The notes under the pieces are model-generated. The model was not told the origin of the DNA. It searched no databases and worked only from the letters and a program-made list of their open reading frames with translations. A stretch of DNA of 39,050 bases from Bacteroidetes bacterium HGW-Bacteroidetes-14. GTDB lineage: Bacteria; Bacteroidota; Bacteroidia; Bacteroidales; UBA932. Position numbers and translations under genes: made by a program. Shown piece by piece: positions 8,344 to 16,070 of this stretch. The stretch covers positions 1-39,050 of the forward strand of contig PHDP01000006.1 of the NCBI GenBank assembly GCA_002842655.1. Reading direction: 5' to 3'. Numbering within the stretch: position 1 is the first letter of the stretch; each line of letters starts with the position of its first letter.

Positions 8344-8662
8344 GGTGGGTCTGTAAGCCGGATTCTGTTCCCCGTAAGGAGTCCCTGTCATTTATCTGTG
8401 CAGCCTACCCCCCGGCAAAGAGCGAGCAGCCCTTGGCTGCCGGTATATTTGGCCTTGCAGGAGACTGTTTCGTACCCCGGCGGCGTCACCGCAACCGGTT
8501 GTGGGCTCTTACCCCGCATTTTCACCCTTACCTCGTTTAAAGGCGGTTATTTTCTGTTACGATTTACCTGAAGTTACCCCCAGCTGTGATTTCCACAAAG
8601 TCCCGCTCTATCCTGTCCGGACTTTCCTCCCCTCATTAAGAGGAGCGACAGAGCGACCCACC
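8344..8662 (-). ncRNA. rnpB: RNase P RNA (bacterial type A)
   Basis: The minus strand contains the universal RNase P signatures GAGGAAAGTCCGGAC near the 5' end and ACAGAATCCGGCTTACAGA near the 3' end. The P1 helix is formed by GGTGGGTC (8662-8655) with GACCCACC (8351-8344), which fixes both ends and gives about 319 nt. The RNA is the catalytic subunit that cleaves the 5' leader of tRNA precursors. The promoter at 8675-8668 and the U-tract at 8343-8337 frame it exactly. The protein subunit gene rnpA is not in the window. Confidence 0.97.
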
Positions 8663-8667
8663 GGGCG

Positions 8668-8675
8668 CAAAGTTA
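8668..8675 (-). promoter_or_regulatory. -7 box (TAACTTTG) of rnpB
   Basis: The minus strand reads TAACTTTG, an exact TAnnTTTG match ending 5 bp before the predicted RNA 5' end. A TTTA at about 8699-8696 is 20 bp upstream and may serve as the -33 element. Confidence 0.75.
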
Positions 8676-8704
8676 GAATAATTACTCCAATAAGATAAAT
8701 TTTG

Positions 8705-8712
8705 TACATTTG
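8705..8712 (+). promoter_or_regulatory. -7 box (TACATTTG) of the TPP riboswitch operon
   Basis: TACATTTG matches TAnnTTTG and would start transcription near 8717-8719, about 10 nt before the riboswitch P1 helix. No clear -33 TTTG is seen. It is 29 bp from the divergent rnpB -7 box. Confidence 0.65.
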
Positions 8713-8727
8713 CCCTGCATTAAACAA

Positions 8728-8802
8728 ATGCTTGGGGGTGCCTTTTTGGCTGAGATCATACCCTTTTCACCTGATCCGGATAGTGCCGGCGTAGGGAAAG
8801 CG
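8728..8802 (+). promoter_or_regulatory. TPP (thiamine pyrophosphate) riboswitch
   Basis: All hallmarks of the THI element are present: GGGGGTGCC at the 5' side, GGCTGAGATCATACCC (8748-8763) forming the pyrimidine-sensing arm, and ACCTGATCCGGATAGTGCCGG with GTAGGGA in the pyrophosphate-sensing arm. P1 is ATGCTT (8728-8733) with AAGCGT (8797-8802), including one G-U pair. It lies 43 bp upstream of the receptor start, so TPP binding should reduce expression of the receptor and permease. The expression platform is unclear: a short ATATC/GATAT hairpin follows at 8809-8820, with no U-tract. Confidence 0.97.
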
Positions 8803-8844
8803 TGTCCATATCTCGATATCCCCCTGCAGATAAAATAATTTATA

Positions 8845-11064
8845 ATGAAAAGATTAGCTTTATTATGCGGGGTCTTCTTACCACTATTAACCCTTGCCCA
8901 GAACAGAGAGGGGCAAAACGAGAAGAACGAATCAACAAAACTTGACAGCATTGTGGTTGAGGCCTGGAAAGCAGGCCGAAACACACCGGTGAGCCACTCA
9001 GAGATGAAGCAGGCAGAGATCAGACAGATTTCTCCTGTGCAGTCTATTCCAATGGCTCTGTCACTAATGCCGTCTGTAGTCACTTCAACTGAAGGCGGCA
9101 ACGGACTTGGATATTCAACAATGCGAGTGAGAGGCAGTGATGGTTCGCGCACAAATGTTACAATGAACGGAATTGCTTTGAATGATGCCGAATCTCAGGA
9201 GGTTTTCTGGGTAAACATCCCTTCATTCAGCTCATTCGTTCAGGAACTGCAGCTCCAGAGAGGGGTTGGTACATCTTCAAACGGGCCTGGAGCATTTGGC
9301 GCCAGCCTTAATATCAGAACACTCTTTACCAGACCGGAGGCATACGGGGTTGCCGAAATTGGTGCAGGCAGTTTTAACAGCTTTACAACTGTGGCCGGTG
9401 CAGGAACAGGTCTTACAAACAGCGGATTATCATTTGATGTGAGGTATTCCAGAAGCACCGGAGAGGGTTATATAAGAAACGGAGGCAGTGACCTTACCTC
9501 TCTGTTTGCAACTGCTGGCTGGCTTAAGGGTGATAACTCAATAAGAATCAATTATATTTACGGAAATCAAAAGACAGGAATCACCTGGGAGGGAATCTCA
9601 AGGGAGCAGATGGAGCTTGACAGAAGATTCAATCCGGCGGGCATGTACTTTGACGAAGCCGGGAATATGCGGTTCTACGACAATGAGACCGACAACTACA
9701 GGCAGCACCATATTCAGCTTATGTATACAAGGGCTTTTGGTGCACATCTTACCTGGAACTCTGTTCTTCACTATACAGACGGATATGGTTATTATGAGAA
9801 TTACAAGGCTTCAAGAAAATTTTCATCTTACGGCCTTCCGCCTCAGAAAATTGATGGTGTAACCTATACCAAGTCAGATTTAATACTTCGTCAGGCCCTT
9901 GATAACGGCTACTATGCAGCCTCTTCAGGCCTGAATTACAGCAAGGGCTCAGTAAGGGCTACAGGGGGAGTGTCATACTCATATTACGACGGGGATCACT
10001 TTGGAGATATCATCTGGTCAATGCGAAATGAGTCAATTCCTGCAGATTACCGCTGGTATTTCAATAAAGGCTATAAGGGGGATTTTTCTGTCTATGCCCG
10101 TACCGAGGCAGAACTTTCAAAAAATCTGATTGCATTTGCAGATTTGCAGTACAGACATGTCTCATATACACTCAGGGGAGAGGATAAGGATTTTGTATCT
10201 CTGGACTATGATATGAAGTATAATTTTTTCAACCCCAAAGCAGGTCTTACATACAAAAGCGGAGCCGGTAAGTTATTTGTCTCAGTGGCTGTTGGCAGAA
10301 GAGAGCCCGGCAGGGCAGATATAAAGGAGTCAATCAAGGCCGGAAAAGGAGATGAAATTCGCCCTGAAAGAATTGTTGACTGGGAGGCTGGATACTCATA
10401 CTCTGTTGCAAACTTTACCGCGCAGGCAAATCTCTACTTTATGGAGTACAAAGATCAGCTCGTTCCAACTGGAAGATTGAGTGAAACAGGATATGTAATT
10501 AAAGAGAATGTTCCGGTTTCGTACAGAAGGGGCATAGAGCTGGCAGCCTCATGGCTGCCTGTTAGGTTTCTTAAGCTTGAGGGAAATATTGCACTAAGCA
10601 CAAATAAAATCAGGAATTACACAAACTGGACTGACCTTTACGATAATGACAGTGACTGGAATCCGCTGCCTCAGAAAAGCACCTTGTATGAGAGCACAAA
10701 CCTGTCATTCTCTCCTCAGAGTGTGGGTATGGTAATGTTAACACTTCTGCCTGGCAGAAGCACATCACTCTCGCTTTACGGAAAACATGTGGGTAAACAG
10801 TACTATGACAACACATCTGCAGATTCAAGGTCAATACCGTCCTATTTTGTTACCGGATTCAGGGGTGTTCAGAGTTTTCAGATAAGAGGTGCATCATCAC
10901 TGGATCTTGGGCTATATATCGAAAACCTTCTTGACCGAAAGTATTTCTCAAATGCATGGGTTTACATGGCAGAGTTTGCAAACGGAGCACCGGCTTATAT
11001 TGAAGAGGGTCTCTACCCTCAGGCCGGGATTAATTTTATGGTGAAAATCTCATATAAATTCTGA
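8845..11064 (+). CDS. TonB-dependent outer-membrane receptor, predicted thiamine uptake
   Basis: The 739-residue protein has a signal peptide (MKRLALLCGVFLPLLTLAQ), a TonB box at about residues 33-40 (LDSIVVEA), a plug domain (about 50-160, with RVRGSDGSRTNVTMNGIALND) and a 22-strand type barrel ending in an aromatic C-terminus (ISYKF). It lacks the N-terminal carboxypeptidase-regulatory-like domain common in SusC-type receptors, so it is a classical TBDR. The TPP riboswitch directly upstream and the PnuT-like permease 4 bp downstream indicate thiamine or a thiamine precursor as substrate. Such riboswitch-controlled receptors have been predicted by comparative genomics in Bacteroidota. The substrate is inferred from regulation, not from the protein. 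Confidence 0.93.
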   Translation: MKRLALLCGVFLPLLTLAQNREGQNEKNESTKLDSIVVEAWKAGRNTPVSHSEMKQAEIRQISPVQSIPMALSLMPSVVTSTEGGNGLGYSTMRVRGSDGSRTNVTMNGIALNDAESQEVFWVNIPSFSSFVQELQLQRGVGTSSNGPGAFGASLNIRTLFTRPEAYGVAEIGAGSFNSFTTVAGAGTGLTNSGLSFDVRYSRSTGEGYIRNGGSDLTSLFATAGWLKGDNSIRINYIYGNQKTGITWEGISREQMELDRRFNPAGMYFDEAGNMRFYDNETDNYRQHHIQLMYTRAFGAHLTWNSVLHYTDGYGYYENYKASRKFSSYGLPPQKIDGVTYTKSDLILRQALDNGYYAASSGLNYSKGSVRATGGVSYSYYDGDHFGDIIWSMRNESIPADYRWYFNKGYKGDFSVYARTEAELSKNLIAFADLQYRHVSYTLRGEDKDFVSLDYDMKYNFFNPKAGLTYKSGAGKLFVSVAVGRREPGRADIKESIKAGKGDEIRPERIVDWEAGYSYSVANFTAQANLYFMEYKDQLVPTGRLSETGYVIKENVPVSYRRGIELAASWLPVRFLKLEGNIALSTNKIRNYTNWTDLYDNDSDWNPLPQKSTLYESTNLSFSPQSVGMVMLTLLPGRSTSLSLYGKHVGKQYYDNTSADSRSIPSYFVTGFRGVQSFQIRGASSLDLGLYIENLLDRKYFSNAWVYMAEFANGAPAYIEEGLYPQAGINFMVKISYKF

Positions 11065-11068
11065 TAAA

Positions 11069-11635
11069 ATGGAGTGGACTGAAATAGCCGGTGCTCTTAC
11101 CGGATTTCTGTATGTGATTCTGGAAATCAGGCAAAAAAGGGTGATGTGGATTGTGGGAGCACTATCTGCCATTCTCTACATGGCTGTCTTTTTCGGTTCT
11201 GCTTTATATGCCGCAGGGGCCCTTCAGATCTATTATCTGGTTGTAAGTATTTACGGCTGGAAAAAATGGGGGGCTTCCGAAGGCGGCGATATGGACCGGG
11301 AGGTTACATTCAGGCTCTCACCGCGTAAAGCATTAATAACAGGAGCTGCAACCGGTGCCGGATTTCTTGTAATCTATTTGATCTTGTCTGAATTTGCCAA
11401 TGATCCCTACCCGGCAACAGATGCACTTGTAGCCGCCCTGAGTATGCTGGCAACATGGTGGGTCTCCGGAAAACATATAGAGCACTGGCTGCTGTGGATT
11501 GTTGCAGATATTATTGCAGCGACTCTCTTTTTCTCTCAGGAACTCTATGCCACTACTGCTCTTTATGTTATTTATGCAATTGCTGCTGCTGCAGGATATC
11601 TGCACTGGCGAAAGTTCCCCAGGGAGTTGAAATAG
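11069..11635 (+). CDS. pnuT: PnuC/PnuT-family transporter, predicted thiamine permease
   Basis: This 188-residue integral membrane protein has about seven hydrophobic segments. The PnuC-family signature QIYYLVVSIYGWKKWG is near residue 60, and a second W-rich stretch (WWVSGKHIEHWLLWIVADI) follows. PnuC proteins carry nicotinamide riboside, and PnuT paralogues carry thiamine. Position 4 bp after a TPP-riboswitch-controlled receptor argues for PnuT. PnuT uptake is by facilitated diffusion with trapping by pyrophosphorylation, but no thiamine pyrophosphokinase gene follows; the next gene has its own promoter. Confidence 0.88.
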   Translation: MEWTEIAGALTGFLYVILEIRQKRVMWIVGALSAILYMAVFFGSALYAAGALQIYYLVVSIYGWKKWGASEGGDMDREVTFRLSPRKALITGAATGAGFLVIYLILSEFANDPYPATDALVAALSMLATWWVSGKHIEHWLLWIVADIIAATLFFSQELYATTALYVIYAIAAAAGYLHWRKFPRELK

Positions 11636-11657
11636 TATTTTAAAATGTTTACTTTTG
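11627..11657 (+). promoter_or_regulatory. Promoter of murK (TTGA, 19 bp, TACTTTTG)
   Basis: TTGA at 11627-11630 and TACTTTTG at 11650-11657 are separated by 19 bp, matching the Bacteroides-type -33/-7 layout. Transcription would begin near 11662, giving a leader of about 17 nt. It separates the MurNAc genes from the riboswitch operon. Confidence 0.65.
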
Positions 11658-11678
11658 CGGGATTAAATTCTATTCGAT

Positions 11679-12515
11679 ATGCAGTTAATAGCAGACAGCG
11701 GCTCTACCAAGGTAGACTGGAGGGCAATCCACAGTGACGGGTCGGTACAGAAAATTACTACAGCCGGAATTAACCCATTTTTCCAATCAGAAGAACAGAT
11801 TATCTATGAACTTGAGCAGCATCTGCTTCCGGATATCAGTGCTACTGTCAAGGAGATTCATTTTTACGGGGCAGGAGTAGCCTCTCCGGAGAAAATTCTG
11901 ATTCTTCAGAATTGTTTCAGAAAGGTGTTTCCTAAAGCCAGGGCAAATGCATATACAGATTTACTGGCAGCAGCAAGATCACTGTGCGGCAGAAAACCCG
12001 GAATTGCGGCCATTCTTGGAACCGGAGCCAATTCATGCTATTATGACGGAAACGAGATTGTGGATAATGTTCCTGCATGCGGATATATACTGGGAGATGA
12101 GGGAAGCGGAGCAGTTCTTGGAAGAAAATTTATCTCAGATTATCTGAAGAGACAACTTCCGCAGGATCTTAATGATCTCTTCAATGAGAAATACGGACTC
12201 AATTACGGAACTATCATAGAGAGAGTGTACCGTCAGCCTTTTCCAAACAGATACCTGGCTACATTCTCAGTTTTTCTTAATGAAAACAAGAGTAATCCTC
12301 ATGTTCAGAAATTGCTCAGAGAGAGTTTCGGGGAGTTTTTTACAAGAAACATAATGCAGTATGACTATAAGAAACACAAGGTTAATCTTGTGGGGTCTGT
12401 AGCTTACTATTACAAGGATATTATCTCGGAGGTGGCAGCTGCCCATGGTGTGAAAATTGGAACTATTCTCAGATCACCAATTGACGGACTCGTTGAGTTC
12501 CATAAATCTATTTAA
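11679..12515 (+). CDS. murK: BadF/BadG-family sugar kinase, predicted MurNAc kinase MurK
   Basis: The 278-residue protein has the actin-like ATPase fold: phosphate-1 loop IADSGSTKVDW (residues 4-14), phosphate-2 LGTGANSC (about 112-119) and GDEGSGAVLGRKF (about 138-150). The family includes N-acetylglucosamine kinases and the MurNAc/GlcNAc kinase MurK. murQ starts 13 bp downstream, which favours MurNAc 6-phosphorylation: MurK would make MurNAc-6-P and MurQ would convert it to GlcNAc-6-P. Kinase-MurQ pairing is established in Tannerella forsythia. GlcNAc as an alternative substrate cannot be excluded from sequence. Confidence 0.85.
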   Translation: MQLIADSGSTKVDWRAIHSDGSVQKITTAGINPFFQSEEQIIYELEQHLLPDISATVKEIHFYGAGVASPEKILILQNCFRKVFPKARANAYTDLLAAARSLCGRKPGIAAILGTGANSCYYDGNEIVDNVPACGYILGDEGSGAVLGRKFISDYLKRQLPQDLNDLFNEKYGLNYGTIIERVYRQPFPNRYLATFSVFLNENKSNPHVQKLLRESFGEFFTRNIMQYDYKKHKVNLVGSVAYYYKDIISEVAAAHGVKIGTILRSPIDGLVEFHKSI

Positions 12516-12528
12516 GTCTATTAAGGTT

Positions 12529-13344
12529 ATGAAAGTAACAGAACAACCATCAAAATACAGCGATCTTGACAAAATGTCAACGCTTGAACTTCTGGAAAAC
12601 ATGAACAGAGAGGACAAAACTGTTCCTCTTGCCGTTGAAAAGTGCATTCCGCAGATAGAGAAAATTGTTGAGGGAATAGTGGAAAGAATGAAAAGAGGAG
12701 GAAGACTCTTCTATCTTGGCGCTGGAACCAGCGGAAGGCTGGGAATTCTCGATGCTTCTGAGATTCCTCCTACATACGGAGCTCCTTTTGATCTGGTGAT
12801 TGGTCTTATTGCAGGTGGCGACTCGGCAATCCGCAGAGCAGTTGAAGCGGCAGAAGACAGCTGGGAGATGGGATGGAACGATATGCAGCAGTTTGGAGTT
12901 GACAAGGATGATGTTGTGATTGGTATTGCTGCTTCGGGAACTACTCCTTATGTGATTGGTGCAGTGCAGGAGGCGAGGAAAAGAGGTATTCTTACCGGTT
13001 GCGTAACCTGTAATCCTGAATCGCCGCTGGCAGCAGCAGTGGATATACCTATTGAGGTTGTTGTTGGTCCAGAGTTTGTGACCGGAAGTACAAGAATGAA
13101 ATCAGGTACTGCACAAAAGCTTGTACTTAACATGATCTCTACAACCACCATGATTCGCCTTGGCCACGTCAAGGGTAACAAGATGGTGGATATGCAGCTT
13201 ACAAATGCCAAACTTGTAGACAGAGGCACTAAAATGATAATGGAGGAGGCAAAGATAACTGACTATGAATTTGCAAAATCTCTGCTCCTCACGCACGGCT
13301 CAGTAAGAAAGGCCGTTGATTTCCATCTTTCGGACAAAAAGTAA
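12529..13344 (+). CDS. murQ: N-acetylmuramic acid 6-phosphate etherase MurQ
   Basis: MurQ cleaves the lactyl ether of MurNAc-6-phosphate to give GlcNAc-6-phosphate and D-lactate. The 271-residue protein has a SIS domain with YLGAGTSGRLG (62-72) and the catalytic-region motif DASEIPPT, in which Glu78 corresponds to the essential glutamate of the E. coli enzyme. TGSTRMKSGTAQK (around residue 185) is also a strong family signature. I chose ATG 12529 (MKVTEQPSKYSDLDKMST) because the upstream in-frame extension overlaps murK and matches nothing in the family. recR follows 4 bp downstream. Confidence 0.95.
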   Translation: MKVTEQPSKYSDLDKMSTLELLENMNREDKTVPLAVEKCIPQIEKIVEGIVERMKRGGRLFYLGAGTSGRLGILDASEIPPTYGAPFDLVIGLIAGGDSAIRRAVEAAEDSWEMGWNDMQQFGVDKDDVVIGIAASGTTPYVIGAVQEARKRGILTGCVTCNPESPLAAAVDIPIEVVVGPEFVTGSTRMKSGTAQKLVLNMISTTTMIRLGHVKGNKMVDMQLTNAKLVDRGTKMIMEEAKITDYEFAKSLLLTHGSVRKAVDFHLSDKK

Positions 13345-13348
13345 CGGA

Positions 13349-13972
13349 ATGTTCAGACAAAACCTCTCATCAACCCTTCTTCAGAATGTTGTGGACGAAC
13401 TCTCTTCGCTTCCCGGAGTAGGGAAGAAGAGTGCACTCAGATTTGCCCTTTATCTGCTGAAGCAGCCAAAAGAGAATGTAGAGAGGTTTGGAAATGCCGT
13501 TGTGACAATGCGCAACGAGATTCATTATTGCAGGGTGTGCAATATGGTCTCCGACAGTGATTTATGTACGGTTTGTTCTTCAGGACTTCGTGACCATACC
13601 CTTGTTTGTGTTGTAGAGAGCATCAGGGATGTACTGAGCATTGAAGGTACCGGACAATACAATGGCGTATATCATGTTCTTGGTGGAATAATCTCTCCCA
13701 TGGATGGTGTTGGCCCAGGGGATCTCTCAATTGATCATCTGATTTCAAGGGTAAGTCAGGGAGAGATTAAGGAGATTTTTATGGCTCTGAGCACCACAAT
13801 GGAGGGAGAGACAACCGCTTTTTACCTCTACAAGAAATTAAGCCATTTCAATGTAAATATAAGCACAATCGCAAGAGGAGTCGGTTTTGGTGACGACCTG
13901 GAGTATACAGATGATGTTACCCTGGGCAGGTCAATCAAAAACCGTCAGCCTTTTGTTCCGCTCAATACTTAA
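13349..13972 (+). CDS. recR: Recombination mediator protein RecR
   Basis: The 207-residue protein has the RecR order: a helix-hairpin-helix region (LSSLPGVGKKSALRFALYLL, 18-37), a C4 zinc finger (Cys61, Cys64, Cys73, Cys76), a Toprim domain beginning LVCVVES, and a C-terminal Walker-B-like segment (ARGVGFGDDLEYTDDVTL). RecR works with RecO and RecF to load RecA onto SSB-coated gaps. ATG 13349 is preferred to the longer frame beginning inside murQ. Its place in a MurNAc gene run probably reflects operon sharing, not a common function. Confidence 0.96.
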   Translation: MFRQNLSSTLLQNVVDELSSLPGVGKKSALRFALYLLKQPKENVERFGNAVVTMRNEIHYCRVCNMVSDSDLCTVCSSGLRDHTLVCVVESIRDVLSIEGTGQYNGVYHVLGGIISPMDGVGPGDLSIDHLISRVSQGEIKEIFMALSTTMEGETTAFYLYKKLSHFNVNISTIARGVGFGDDLEYTDDVTLGRSIKNRQPFVPLNT

Positions 13973-13983
13973 AAACAATTATT

Positions 13984-15480
13984 ATGCATCAGTTTCCCCT
14001 AAGCTGGCTATTAACCGCCTTTACACTGTATACAGCGCTGCTGTTTTTTATCTCATGGCTGACCTCCAGAAAGGCCGACACCGGTTCCTATTTTCTGGGC
14101 AATAAAAAGTCACCATGGTACATCGTTGCCTACGGAATGGTGGGAACATCCATCTCCGGAGTTACATTCATATCTGTACCGGGTAATGTTTTGAATCAGA
14201 ATTTCTACTACATGCCGCTGGTACTTGGTTTTGTGGTTGGTTACCTTGTGATTGCCAAAATCCTGATTCCTCTCTACTACCGGATGAATCTCACATCTAT
14301 TTACGGATATCTTGAATCCAGATTCGGATTCTTTACATACAAAACCGGTGCATCAGTCTTTATGGTTTCCAGAATTCTGGGTGCAGCTGTAAGAATTTTT
14401 GTTGTTGTACTGGTTCTTCACACATTCCTCCCTCAGGATTCCGTTCCTTTCTGGGTAGTTGCATTTGTTTTCATGTTTCTGATATTCCTCTACACCTTCA
14501 AGGGGGGAGTTAAAACTATTATTTGGACAGATGTGCTTCAGACAACATTTATGCTTCTTGCTGTTGGCCTTACAATCTTCTTTGTTGCAAGAGAGATGCA
14601 GTGGAGTATTGGTGAAATGGCAAGTGCCGTTGCCGAATCTGAGTATTCTAAATGGCTGGACTTTGAGTGGAGTAATTCAACCAATGCAATCAAACAGTTC
14701 ATTGCCGGTATCTTTATTACAATTGTAATGACCGGACTTGACCAGGAGATGATGCAGAAAAACCTCTCCTGCAAAAACATTGGAGAGGCTCAGAAGAATA
14801 TCTACACTACTAGTATTACAATTGTTATTGTAAACTTCTTCTTCCTCTTTATGGGAGCCATGCTAGCAATCTTTGTAAATTCAAAACTCGGCGGTATGGA
14901 GGGAATCGGCCTTGCAAATGAACTGGGAGAGTTTACAAAAGCACAGACAGACAAACTCTTTCCTACAATTGCAAGTCAGTATCTGGGACTGGGTGTTGGT
15001 CTCTTCTTTATAATCGGACTTATCTCTGCGTCTTATCCAAGTGCCGGGGGAGCGCTTACCTCTCTGACCACATCTTTCTGCATCGATTTTGTAGGCTTTG
15101 GAAAGAGAACTGACCTTACAGACCAGAGAAAAAAGCGAATCAGACAATCTGCCCACGCCGGATTTGCCTTCCTGTTCTTCTTAATTATACTTGTACTTTA
15201 CGCGGTAAACAACCAGACTGTTATTGACCTGGTTTACATGCTGGCTGCATACACATATGGTCCGCTGCTTGGATTCTTCTTCTTTGGAATCTTTACAAAA
15301 TACAATGTAAAGGACAGGTTTATGCCTTATGTTGCAATCGCATCTCCAATCCTCTGCTATGTACTGGACTATCTGGGCAAGGAGCTCTTTGGTTTTGGAT
15401 TTGGATTTACAATTCTTATAGCAAACGGACTCTTTACATTTATTGGAATGTACCTTTTCAGAGACGGAAAAAGGTCATAA
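13984..15480 (+). CDS. Sodium:solute symporter family transporter
   Basis: The 498-residue protein has about 13 membrane segments and SSS-family features: FLGNKKSPWYIVAYGMVGTSISGVTFISVPG near the N-terminus (the unwound TM1 region), FKGGVKTIIWTDVLQTTFML (about 165-185, the common GGxxAVxxTDxxQ motif variant) and GLISASYPSAGGALTSLTTSF around TM8. It should move an organic solute inward with sodium. The substrate is not readable from sequence. Location in a run with murK and murQ makes MurNAc or another sugar a reasonable candidate. The 11-bp gap after recR suggests co-transcription. Confidence 0.85.
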   Translation: MHQFPLSWLLTAFTLYTALLFFISWLTSRKADTGSYFLGNKKSPWYIVAYGMVGTSISGVTFISVPGNVLNQNFYYMPLVLGFVVGYLVIAKILIPLYYRMNLTSIYGYLESRFGFFTYKTGASVFMVSRILGAAVRIFVVVLVLHTFLPQDSVPFWVVAFVFMFLIFLYTFKGGVKTIIWTDVLQTTFMLLAVGLTIFFVAREMQWSIGEMASAVAESEYSKWLDFEWSNSTNAIKQFIAGIFITIVMTGLDQEMMQKNLSCKNIGEAQKNIYTTSITIVIVNFFFLFMGAMLAIFVNSKLGGMEGIGLANELGEFTKAQTDKLFPTIASQYLGLGVGLFFIIGLISASYPSAGGALTSLTTSFCIDFVGFGKRTDLTDQRKKRIRQSAHAGFAFLFFLIILVLYAVNNQTVIDLVYMLAAYTYGPLLGFFFFGIFTKYNVKDRFMPYVAIASPILCYVLDYLGKELFGFGFGFTILIANGLFTFIGMYLFRDGKRS

Positions 15481-15483
15481 CTG

Positions 15484-16059
15484 ATGTCATTTGCAGAACT
15501 GTTAATACTTGCCGTAGGGCTTTGTTTCGATACATTCGCGGTATCTCTGTCGTCGGGTATGTGCCTGCCTCAGATACCGCGGTGGTCATTTATCAGAATA
15601 GTCTCATCCTTTGCTTTTTTTCAGGCCATGTTTGCCTTTCTTGGATGGATTCTTGGTCAGGGTCTGGATAAAATAATTGGAGCGTTCGATCACTGGGTGG
15701 CATTTATTTTACTTGCATACATTGGCGGTAAAATGATAAAGGAGGGATTAACCAGAGAGGAGAATGAGGTTTGTATAGATGTAAGAAATCCGAGAATTCT
15801 TCTTACTGTTTCAGTAGCAACCAGCATTGATGCGATGGCTGTGGGAATCGGACTTGCGGTTACCTCACTGAGCCTTTCAAGAATTGGACTGGCAACAGGA
15901 CTTATTTTTATTGTCACAGCTATAGCTTCTGTAATTGGTCTTAAAGGCGGCCGCTTTATCTCTGCAAAAGCCGGAAAAAGCTCAGAAATCGTAGGCGGAT
16001 TGATACTTATTGCGATAGGACTTAAGATTTTGGTTGAGCATTTGGAAATTTTGACTTAA
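15484..16059 (+). CDS. mntP: Putative manganese efflux pump MntP
   Basis: This 191-residue protein has six hydrophobic segments and the two internal-repeat acidic motifs of the family: GLCFDTFAVSLSSG (Asp16) in TM1 and VATSIDAMAVGIGL in TM4. In E. coli, MntP exports Mn(II) and is controlled by manganese. It starts 3 bp after the symporter stop, so it is co-transcribed. No yybP-ykoY riboswitch is present upstream. Its 3' end contains the putative mqnA promoter. Confidence 0.93.
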   Translation: MSFAELLILAVGLCFDTFAVSLSSGMCLPQIPRWSFIRIVSSFAFFQAMFAFLGWILGQGLDKIIGAFDHWVAFILLAYIGGKMIKEGLTREENEVCIDVRNPRILLTVSVATSIDAMAVGIGLAVTSLSLSRIGLATGLIFIVTAIASVIGLKGGRFISAKAGKSSEIVGGLILIAIGLKILVEHLEILT

Positions 16060-16064
16060 CTTTG
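16034..16064 (+). promoter_or_regulatory. Promoter of mqnA (TTGA, 19 bp, TAACTTTG) inside the mntP 3' end
   Basis: TTGA at 16034-16037 and TAACTTTG at 16057-16064 are separated by 19 bp, the same layout as the murK promoter. Using the SRP RNA and rnpB promoters as rulers (about +5 after the final G), transcription would start at about 16069-16071, on the mqnA ATG. Confidence 0.6.
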
Positions 16065-16070
16065 CGCGTT

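Noticed and set aside
8682-9152. 156-codon minus-strand open frame across the TPP riboswitch and receptor start
   Set aside because: It is antisense to a clear signal peptide and riboswitch, crosses two promoters and has no recognisable domain.
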